Shown: positions 47,799-56,000 of the stretch, piece after piece
Layout of the letters: every line of letters begins with the position of its first letter
Numbering within the stretch: the first letter of the stretch is position 1
NCBI RefSeq assembly: GCF_036492245.1
Contig: NZ_AP025286.1
Coordinates: 2,418,001-2,482,000 of the forward strand
From: Treponema bryantii
GTDB lineage: Bacteria > Spirochaetota > Spirochaetia > Treponematales > Treponemataceae
DNA: 64,000 nucleotides
Reading direction: 5' to 3'
Notes under the pieces: model-generated
Database searches by the model: none
The model's input: the letters and a program-made list of their open reading frames with translations, nothing else
What the model was told of the DNA's origin: nothing
Made by a program: the position numbers and the translations under genes

Positions 47799-47862
47799 TA
47801 AAATCGAAGATGCGTTAAAAAATGGGCTGCGACAGCGGGCCATTTTAGCATCATCGATATAA
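47799..47862. terminator. Terminator between the 653-residue gene and pdxK
   Basis: AAAATGG / CCATTTT stem with an inner CTG-type stem and a 3-nt bulge (47817-47847), extended outward by GATGC/GCATC and ATCGA/TCGAT pairs. Six T follow on the minus strand (pdxK side), four on the plus strand. Confidence 0.65.
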
Positions 47863-47878
47863 AGGCGCATATAGAACG

Positions 47879-48721
47879 TTACTCGAGAACGCCTAATCGA
47901 ACTAAGAGTTTTGGAATCGCAGTCTCAAAATCCACTCCATACCAATTATAATCTTTATGGCTGAGGGTGGCTTTGATTGCTTCAACGACAAAGTCTGCTG
48001 CAAGGCGGCAGGCTTTGTCCAAAGACAGTCCGCGGACAACTGCTCCTGTCAGAACGCTTGCAAAAATATCTCCTGTTCCATGAAAGCTCTGCGGCATTTT
48101 TTCGTGGAAATACCAGTTTATTTTTTCAGTCTCGGAATCATAGCTTACAATACCGAGTTTTTTATCATCAAAAGAAACACCTTTTAAAACCACTTTGCGG
48201 GTTCCAAGTTCTGCCAGTTTTTTTACTAAATCTTCTATATATTCTTTAGTATATCCGTTTTCAACATACGGAATACCAAGCATATAACTTGCTTCTGTTA
48301 AATTCGGAACTATTACTTCTGCTTTAGAACAAAGTTTTGCCATAGCCGCAGCGAAATCCTGAGTAAAACCAGAATAAAGAGAACCGTTATCTCCCATACA
48401 TGGATCTACAATTACGTGAGTGCTGCCGCCACCGAAATCTTTTATGAGATCATACATCAGATCAATCTGTTCAAAGGAGCCCAGATAACCGGTGTAAATT
48501 GCATCAAAACTTATTTTTTCCTGCTTCCAGTGAGAAGTAATTGCACTGATATCACTGGTAAGGTCACGGAAGGTAAAGCCTTTAAAGGCAGTATGAGTTG
48601 AAAGAACAGCCGTAGGAAGCACGCACGCTTCTACGCCCATAGCAGAAATTACTGGAAGTACAACTGTAAGCGAACACTTTCCTACGCAGGAAATATCCTG
48701 AACGGTGATTATACGTTTCAT
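47879..48721 (-). CDS. pdxK: Pyridoxamine/pyridoxal kinase
   Basis: Phosphorylates vitamin B6 vitamers to their 5'-phosphates. 280 residues of the ribokinase/PfkB-like superfamily: TVQDISCVGKCSLTVVLPVISAMG (~7-30), VIVDPCMGDNGSLY (~102-115), IVPNLTEASYMLG (~135) and the catalytic FHGTGDIFASVL (~214-225) with the anion-hole GTGD. This form is the PdxY-like pyridoxamine kinase of Firmicutes and spirochaetes. Its ATG overlaps the GGDEF gene's stop (ATGA). A terminator follows. Confidence 0.88.
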   Translation of the reverse strand: MKRIITVQDISCVGKCSLTVVLPVISAMGVEACVLPTAVLSTHTAFKGFTFRDLTSDISAITSHWKQEKISFDAIYTGYLGSFEQIDLMYDLIKDFGGGSTHVIVDPCMGDNGSLYSGFTQDFAAAMAKLCSKAEVIVPNLTEASYMLGIPYVENGYTKEYIEDLVKKLAELGTRKVVLKGVSFDDKKLGIVSYDSETEKINWYFHEKMPQSFHGTGDIFASVLTGAVVRGLSLDKACRLAADFVVEAIKATLSHKDYNWYGVDFETAIPKLLVRLGVLE

Positions 48722-50682
48722 TGTTTGGCCTTTTTAGAATCAGATTTTTTTGTCCGCTTGTCTTCATACATCTTTTCGTCAGCTTTATCAAGTACCACCT
48801 GATAACCTTCATTTTTATCAAGCTTTTGAAGACTATATCCTATACTTGCTTCAACAGGAATAGACATTGTTTCATTTGCTGATTCAAGATAACCTCTGAA
48901 ACGCGAAAGTTTTTCCCTCAACTGATGGTCTGTATAATCACCTACTCCAAGAATCATAAACTCGTCACCACCGCCACGCACACAGATTTCATTTTCATCT
49001 GTAATACTGCGAACAGCTTTAGCAACAGTCATAATTCCGTTATCGCCTTCTGAATGTCCGTATTTATCATTACGTTTTTTCAGGCCATCCATATCAATCA
49101 TAATTGCAAAAATACTTGCATTTTCATCTGCATTTTTGATTTTTGGTAGGAGTGCAAATTCCATACCGCGGCGATTTTTAAGGCCTGTCATTGCATCATG
49201 TTCTGCAAGATAGGTTGAACGGTATTTTGTGCGACTCATTTCCAGTGCATTATTTATGTTACGAAGATAATTTCTGAATACTTCTCCGATATGTCCAGGA
49301 TTACTTAAATCATTTTGAAGTACTGCATAACCAAGGCAAAGTTTTCCAAAATGAATCGGAGCAAAATAATAAACCTGCGGTTCCTTAAAAATATCATTTC
49401 TATTTTCTGTAAGAGCTGGCAGCATTTCTTTCTTTGAAAAATAACGTTCCCGGCCATCTCCAAAAAATACATGATGTTCCCAGCCATGATGCTTTGAATT
49501 ATAATGCGCTGAAATAGCAAGAAGCATTCTGTCACTATAACCATCAAAAATATCATCATCGGTATTAAGCCAGTTTTCATTCAGACAAAGATAAAAACGC
49601 TTATACGGCTTAAGCAGATATTTTGTTTCATATATTTTTCCAAGACAGATTTGCGGAGTTTCAGCACCTGTAAGATTTTCTGCCATGTAGCTTTCCTGAA
49701 GCATGGTCAAATTGATGTTATCCCAAATGGAATTATCATCGTAATTATATTTGGTGCCGGAGTATTCATTTTTGAAATAAGCCCGTGTATAAGAAAAATC
49801 TTCTTCACATCCACAGGAAGCACCAAGCTTAAGTTCTATATCAGAAGTATCAATTCTTTCGTCAATGGAAGCAGCAGGATCTATTATTGAACGCAGATAA
49901 TCAACAGCTTCTGCACCTGCCTTTGCATGGCTTGGAACAAAGGAAGTAAGCGGCGGTGTATTAACAGCAGCTTCGCGTACAGCGCCAAAGCCGGTAATTA
50001 TAACATCTTCTGGAACTTTTATATTATTCTTTTGAAGACGATTTATAAGTCCAAGCGCCATATGATCAGAAAGACAAATTACTGCATCTGGAAGATCCAG
50101 TTCTCCGGAAATATAACGGTTAGCAAGACGCTCACCACCAAGGTACCAGTAATCTCCACGGAAAATCCGGTTCCTGTCTACAGTAATATTATTCTCAGAA
50201 AGCACTTCTAAAATTCCATCCAGGCGCATACTTGTAAGCTGAGAATCATCTGGACCACTCAGAATATCAAAACGACGGCAGTTGTGTTTTTTGATAAGAT
50301 GCTCAGTTATCCTCTTGAATGGAGTTTTATCATCTGTATAAATAACAGGAAATTCGCCAAATTCTTTATCAAGAGAAACTACAGGTTTAGGGCAATTTTT
50401 AAACTGTTCAAGAAGTGTATTATATAGAAAGGTATTATGATCTTCTGTCATTGGAACAGGTGTAATGATAAACCCGTCAAATAAATCAAAATTTATAAGA
50501 TTATATATATTTAATTCGCCATGAAGGTAGTTTTTATAATAATTACAAACAGAAACAAGCGCAGAAATAACAATAACATCGTAGCCGTATTTCTTACACT
50601 GTGAAAAAACACCACTCATAACACGACTCGGATATTCTGTTTCTGGTGAGATTGTAATTAGACCTATTCGCTTTCTCTTCAT
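48718..50682 (-). CDS. LacI-like ligand sensor fused to a GGDEF domain (cytoplasmic)
   Basis: 654 residues with no membrane helix or signal peptide. The N-terminal ~285 residues form a LacI/periplasmic-binding-type sensor (IGLITISPETEYPSRVMSGVFSQC, then VICLSDHMALGLINRLQ, PEDVIITGFGAV) that lacks the LacI DNA-binding helices. A ~200-residue middle section of unknown type follows, then GGDEF (~490-650) with RGGGDEF intact. The I-site position reads D-E-N-E, not RxxD, so product inhibition is unlikely. It would couple a cytoplasmic sugar-like ligand to c-di-GMP. Overlaps pdxK by 4 nt. The ATG has an extended -10 (TGTTATAAT) ending 7 nt upstream and no ribosome site. Confidence 0.85.
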   Translation of the reverse strand: MKRKRIGLITISPETEYPSRVMSGVFSQCKKYGYDVIVISALVSVCNYYKNYLHGELNIYNLINFDLFDGFIITPVPMTEDHNTFLYNTLLEQFKNCPKPVVSLDKEFGEFPVIYTDDKTPFKRITEHLIKKHNCRRFDILSGPDDSQLTSMRLDGILEVLSENNITVDRNRIFRGDYWYLGGERLANRYISGELDLPDAVICLSDHMALGLINRLQKNNIKVPEDVIITGFGAVREAAVNTPPLTSFVPSHAKAGAEAVDYLRSIIDPAASIDERIDTSDIELKLGASCGCEEDFSYTRAYFKNEYSGTKYNYDDNSIWDNINLTMLQESYMAENLTGAETPQICLGKIYETKYLLKPYKRFYLCLNENWLNTDDDIFDGYSDRMLLAISAHYNSKHHGWEHHVFFGDGRERYFSKKEMLPALTENRNDIFKEPQVYYFAPIHFGKLCLGYAVLQNDLSNPGHIGEVFRNYLRNINNALEMSRTKYRSTYLAEHDAMTGLKNRRGMEFALLPKIKNADENASIFAIMIDMDGLKKRNDKYGHSEGDNGIMTVAKAVRSITDENEICVRGGGDEFMILGVGDYTDHQLREKLSRFRGYLESANETMSIPVEASIGYSLQKLDKNEGYQVVLDKADEKMYEDKRTKKSDSKKAKQ

Positions 50683-50689
50683 TACTAAA

Positions 50690-50698
50690 ATTATAACA
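50690..50698 (-). promoter_or_regulatory. Extended -10 of the LacI-GGDEF gene (leaderless)
   Basis: Minus strand TGTTATAAT, with TATAAT at 50690-50695, ends 7 nt before the ATG at 50682. The -35 region is weak, as is common with extended -10 promoters. Confidence 0.5.
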
Positions 50699-50857
50699 CA
50701 GATTCTTTTTTGGAATATAGGAAATTTTATGTACTTTCTGTCTTTTTTTTATTATATTTTATATATAAAGCCGTGTAATACGTCCACGACAAGGCACTCT
50801 TCGCTTAAAGCCTTGAAATGTCCGTTTATCGGTTTTATTAAGGAGTATAAAACCACT

Positions 50858-52102
50858 ATGTCTAATAAAAAGATTCCTATTACACTTTTGTGCGGTTATC
50901 TTGGAGCGGGAAAAACTACCCTGCTTAACCGTGTTCTTACTAATCAGAAGGGTTACAAAGTAGCAGTAATTGTAAATGATATTGGCGAAGTAAATGTTGA
51001 TGAACGCCTTATTTCAAAAGAAGCAAAAATCGAAGATTCAAGCAGCCTTGTTCCACTTACTAACGGTTGTATCTGCTGTACTCTTAAGAGTGACATGGTA
51101 AATCAGATTGAAAACCTGATGAAAACCGGAAAATTCGACTACATTATGATTGAAGCAAGTGGTGTTTGCGAACCAATGCCAATTGCACAGGCAATTGAAA
51201 CTATTGAAATCGGTAAACTTGATAACGTTGTTGGCGTTGTTGATGCAAGCCGTCTTGTTGAAGAGTTTGATGAAGGAAAGGCTCTTCTGAAAGAAGGTAT
51301 TGATGAAGAAGATATCGAATCACTTTTGATTCAGCAGATTGAATTCTGCTCTACCCTCATCGTAAACAAACGTGACCTTGTTACAGACGAGCAGATGAAG
51401 ATGGTTCGTGCTGTAATCAACAAGATTCAGCCAACTGTAAAGGTTATTGAAACTACACGCTGTGATGTTCCTGTAGAAGAAATTATTGGAACAGACCGCT
51501 TTGATTTTGAAACAGTTTATGCAAGTGCCGGATGGGTTAAGGCTCTCGAAGAGCACGATGCACACGAAGAAGATGATGACGATGATGATCATGACGAGCA
51601 CGAACATGAACACCATGAGCATCACGAAGAGGGCGAGCATCATCACCATGACGACGATGATGATCACGACCACGAAGGACATGACCACCATGGACACCAT
51701 CATCACCACGAACACAAGCACGAAGGTGAAAGCGAAGACGAATACGGAATCGGCTCATTTGTTTACTACCGCCGCCGACCGTTCAACCGCGTAAAGCTTG
51801 ACGAGTTTGCTTCTAAGTGGCCACGCAACATTATCCGTTCAAAGGGTGTTATCTGGTTCAGCGATGAAGATGACATGGCATACGTTCTTGAAACTTCAGG
51901 CCGCCAGATTCAGGCCGGCTACTCAGGAAACTGGCTTGCTTCATGCCCTCCTGCAGAACAGCAGAAAGTTCTCGCCGAAGAACCAGAAATGAAAAAAGAC
52001 TGGGACGAAAAAGTCGGCGACCGCATGATCAAGATGGTAATCATCGGACGCCACCTGGACAAGGAAGAGATTTCTAAGAATCTCGATGCTTGTCTGGACT
52101 AA
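50858..52102 (+). CDS. CobW/COG0523 GTPase metallochaperone with long His/Asp-rich segment
   Basis: 414 residues from ATG 50858, preceded by AAGGAG; a longer frame from 50729 would add a poorly supported 43-residue extension. Walker A GYLGAGKTT (13-21), the metal-binding CxCC motif NGCICCTL (Cys71, 73, 74), GTPase NKRD (~170) and a CobW C-terminal domain (~300-410). Between the two domains (~230-293) lies a stretch dominated by His, Asp and Glu with runs of HHHH and DDDD, a zinc (or nickel/cobalt) buffer. COG0523 proteins deliver zinc to client enzymes, so with the metal-type ABC importer at 9-11.7 kb this suggests active zinc management. Divergent from the LacI-GGDEF gene. Confidence 0.9.
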   Translation: MSNKKIPITLLCGYLGAGKTTLLNRVLTNQKGYKVAVIVNDIGEVNVDERLISKEAKIEDSSSLVPLTNGCICCTLKSDMVNQIENLMKTGKFDYIMIEASGVCEPMPIAQAIETIEIGKLDNVVGVVDASRLVEEFDEGKALLKEGIDEEDIESLLIQQIEFCSTLIVNKRDLVTDEQMKMVRAVINKIQPTVKVIETTRCDVPVEEIIGTDRFDFETVYASAGWVKALEEHDAHEEDDDDDDHDEHEHEHHEHHEEGEHHHHDDDDDHDHEGHDHHGHHHHHEHKHEGESEDEYGIGSFVYYRRRPFNRVKLDEFASKWPRNIIRSKGVIWFSDEDDMAYVLETSGRQIQAGYSGNWLASCPPAEQQKVLAEEPEMKKDWDEKVGDRMIKMVIIGRHLDKEEISKNLDACLD

Positions 52103-52127
52103 GCGCTTAGCAGAGTTTTGTGAAAAT

Positions 52128-52162
52128 GGCCGGCTCATATTTTGTGAGACGGCCGTTTTTTT
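52128..52162 (+). terminator. Terminator of the cobW-family gene
   Basis: Stem GGCCGGCTCA / TGAGACGGCC (52128-52137 and 52145-52154, one mismatch) followed by seven T on the plus strand; the T-run overlaps the stop codon of the convergent operon's last gene, so it may stop both transcripts. Confidence 0.75.
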
Positions 52163-53054
52163 AGTCTCCGATGGAGTTTTCGTAGGGGATGACTTCCTCA
52201 TTAAAGTTTATACAATAATGAAGACAGGTATCATCATACTTTGAACCTTTATATACTTCAGCAATTTCCACACGGATATCCTCAGGTTCTGTAATAAATG
52301 AAATATCCACAGTCTGAGGATGGGGAGTATCCAGAACATCAAGTATTTTTTCTCTACCCGATTTGAGACCTATTACTTTAATTTTTTTAATTCTATTATT
52401 TTGTTTGTATAAATATGGTTTATCGTATGAGATGTATCCATTTATAATGAATAAATAAGGTCCCAAAGGTTTCTTCTTACCTGTACATTCGATAGTAAAT
52501 CCTTCACCAATTCCATCTCCTGGTATACCTTCCACCCATGGAGTATCAACAACTAATTTCCGTAAATTTTCAACAGGATATGATTTTGTCTTCTCAATCA
52601 AAAAGGATGAACAATCTTTGTATTGACTTCCCCATTCGTCGTAACGAGTACGAGTTAAAGGCGTATACTTAAATGAATAACCTTCTGTAAAGGCGAACAT
52701 ACCAACATTTATTTTTTTCTTAAACGCAATAAAAAGAATTAAATTACTTGTTTGAATATCATTTGTTTTTTCAACAATGTACCATTCTGCAACTTCTATT
52801 GGCATTTTTTCCGAAAGTTCTAAAAATGTCAGTCCATGAATATGTTTAATATTATAGTTCATAACTAATTCAGATTGATTCACTAAGGACTCATCGTATT
52901 TAAATAATATTTCATTATCTCTTATAGTCATCAATGACAACAAAGGTTCTTCTTGAAGGGGATAATTTCCATTCAAAGAAAAATTCTGACATGGTAAGGA
53001 ATATACCAACAATAAAAGACTTATACACAACAATATTCGTTTCAATTTCCACAT
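52161..53054 (-). CDS. Secreted NADase-type glycan-binding-domain protein, candidate RHS partner/immunity
   Basis: 297 residues. Hydrophobic signal (~5-21) ending SLPC-Q, possibly a lipoprotein. The first mature half (~40-135) is unrecognised. Residues ~147-275 match the discoidin-like NADase-type glycan-binding domain pattern: SYPVENLRKLVVDTPWVEGIPGDGIGEGFTIEC, then FIINGYISYDKPYLYKQNNRIKKIKVIG. Its ATG overlaps the RHS stop by 13 nt, the position where immunity genes sit in polymorphic toxin operons. A periplasmic location fits neutralising a cell-wall-acting toxin; alternatively it anchors the RHS protein to glycan. Last gene of the operon. Confidence 0.7.
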   Translation of the reverse strand: MWKLKRILLCISLLLLVYSLPCQNFSLNGNYPLQEEPLLSLMTIRDNEILFKYDESLVNQSELVMNYNIKHIHGLTFLELSEKMPIEVAEWYIVEKTNDIQTSNLILFIAFKKKINVGMFAFTEGYSFKYTPLTRTRYDEWGSQYKDCSSFLIEKTKSYPVENLRKLVVDTPWVEGIPGDGIGEGFTIECTGKKKPLGPYLFIINGYISYDKPYLYKQNNRIKKIKVIGLKSGREKILDVLDTPHPQTVDISFITEPEDIRVEIAEVYKGSKYDDTCLHYCINFNEEVIPYENSIGD

Positions 53055-56000
53055 CCTTCATTATTTAATGAATAAATAGTTACTAATACTGATTCTGGAT
53101 TTGTTACTCCATCCATTAGTTCAGCCATCATTTTATCTTGTTCCGTCTGAGTATGTGATATGATACAGCCAGCTCCACCAGGAGTTCCATCACTATTATA
53201 AGGCGTTGTCGTTCCTGTTTCGCTATTATATTTTTCATCTGCATGTAATAATCTATCACCCGTATTAATCATATCACGTTGATTTTGAGTAAGATTGGGA
53301 TCATTAGTTCTCAATGATAAAACATTTTTATATGAAGTAGAATTAGTACTTCCGTCATCTTGAGCATACAAAGGCGTATCATAAGTTCCTTTTCCAGAAA
53401 GATAATAGTTTCCATCAGGTGTTGTAGAGCCTATTGTGCCATTATATTCTTGCTTACAGTTTGCACCCACTGTATATGGATCTGAATATGTAACATTTCC
53501 ATAAACATCTTCTTTTCTAATATACATAGAAGAATTAAATTCATTTCCAGTTCCATCATGATTCCTAATTACATAAACCGTAGTTTGCTTATAGGATTCT
53601 TGTGTATTACCTTTATAGAAAAACAACCCATACAAATCCACAAAGTTCACAGGATCGCCATTGCAATATGCAAACCAGTTTGAGCCGTCGCGGATAGGAT
53701 CAGAAGTTGTAAATCGTGAGGTTTTAGGGTTATAGTCCCGGTAACCATAGTTGTAAAACTTTGAGGTTGGCTCGAGTGATTTAGCAAGATAACCATTGTC
53801 ATTAGTTCCAGAAAGATTTCCGGTAATCAGAGAACCAAAGGCATCGTATGAAAAAGCTGATTTTTCCATACCGTAACCATCAGTTGAAACACGAATACTA
53901 CCCTGCTGATCTGTTGTAAAGTATTCCATTCCGTAATCAGAACAAGCTTGTGCAGCCAATGAACCGTTTACGTAAAAATGAGTCCGTTCTCCATAATAAC
54001 GGCTGTTATTATTTTTGTATGTTTCATTTTCATCAAGATAGCGATATCGGTCTCCTGTTGGTTGACTGGAAGTTACAGTTGTAGCATAAACAGGTCCCTG
54101 TTTTATAACATCAAATGTCAAACCATCATAGATGGAACGAAGTGCCGTTTGCCCCTTATCTTGGGTCAGAACTCTGCGACCAAAGGCATCGTATGCATAG
54201 GTTGTCTGTGCATATTCCTTTTCAGAAAATGATCTTGATTCACAGGCTACCAGACGATTTTGAGCATTATAGGTATATCGTACTTTTTTCTCAGAACTTT
54301 CTTCGGACAAAAGATTACCCATTTTATCATTTGTATAATTTACAAAAGGCTGACCTCTTGAACCGCTGGATATAAGACAGTTTTCTTTATCGTATTTATA
54401 TTCAATAGTTCCATACGAAGTAACTTTTGAAATACGATTTCCATTTAAATCGTAACTATAACTTTCTTTTACCAGAACCTGTAGATCAGTTATTTTATAT
54501 GCTAAACCATATTGCATGGAATTAAGAAGTGGAATAATTGCGTTTTTCTCTGATGAAGTCAGGAATTTATTTTCACCAGCAGAAGTAATTTTCTGAAGTC
54601 CATTTATCTGTGCTTCATTTTTCTGAATGTTTATAATTTCTTCTGAACAGGGATAATAAACTGTAGAAAGTTGACCTTTAGAATTATATTCGTATAAAGT
54701 AATTCGGGCATTATTATCAACAGAAGCAATACGTTTTCCATCATCATTATAAACATAACCTTCGCCCCAGACTAATTCATTTCTCTCGGACTTAAGCATT
54801 TTTACAATTACGCGTCCAGCCCTATCATAAAGAGTTTCTTCTTTTGTTCCATTCCCATACTTTCTCAATACTTCCCTACCGTTTTTATCATATTGTAATT
54901 TTACACTCAGGTTTTGTTTATTGTCAAAAATTTCTTTAATTTCATTATTCTTACCATATAAATATTTAGTATTACAATTTGAACTTCTGAGACTTGTTTT
55001 GTTTCCAGCCGCATCGTATTCATAACAGATTTCTTCACCAGTTTCTAAATCTTTCTGATATATAAGTTTTCCACCCTGATCATAAGAATAGATATTTTTT
55101 CCATTTTCATTTCTTGCTTCCAGGACATTTCCCTTAGAATCATATATAAAACGATTTTCAGAACCATCTGAGAAAACAAAAGTCTTTATACTTCTATCTG
55201 ACGAATAAAGTATTTTTATATTCTTATTTTCAAAATCTCTTTTAGCTATAAGAGAGCCTTCTTCATCATAAGAAAATGTTTGATAATTACCATTTCTATT
55301 CTGTTCACTGGTAAGCCTTCCATAAGAATCATAATAATACAAAAATGAATTATTATTGCCATCGTTAGCAGACAATATTCGTCCATTATCCCTATAACTA
55401 TAACTTTGGAGAACATCACCATTACATATGATTTTTAATAATCTGTTTGAATTATCATATTCATATTGTTTTTCACCCTCTGCACGTTTCTTTTCTTTTA
55501 TAAGTCGTCCAGCTTTATCGTATTCAGCCTTATAAACACAACCGCAATCATCACGTATTTCTTCAAGAAGACCTAAACAATTATATCGATAATTTATTTC
55601 TGTTTTATCAGGATTACAGATATGGCAAATATTCCCAAGTACATCATATTCATAAAAGGTTTGATTACCATAACCATCGACACTTTCTATTATCTGATTA
55701 CGCTCGTTATAAACAAACGAACGTTCGTTATTGTTGCCATCTATAACTTTTATAACATTTCCAAACGAATCAAGAATTCTGGTTGTTTTATACTTCCCAC
55801 CTTCACAAACACTTACAGCATGTCCATCCCGACTATAATCAAAACTTACAAAGTAAACAGCATCTGATTCATAGGCAGATGGACCAGTAATTTTTTTAAC
55901 AATTCGTCCCCATAAATCATATTCGTACCAGATTTTCTGTCGTTCACTTTGAACACTTCTTATTCGTCCCAGTTTATCATAATGATATTCAGTTACTTTT

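Noticed and set aside
50729-50857. Upstream extension of the cobW-family protein
   Set aside because: The extension is poorly conserved in appearance, has no ribosome site, and the AAGGAG plus MSNKKIPITLLCGYLGAGKTT start fits the family.
51320-51758. Long open frames antisense to the His-rich part of the cobW-family gene (Met/Val-rich and Arg/His-rich products)
   Set aside because: They are by-products of repetitive CAC/GAC/GAT codons read on the opposite strand; no start site or promoter supports them.
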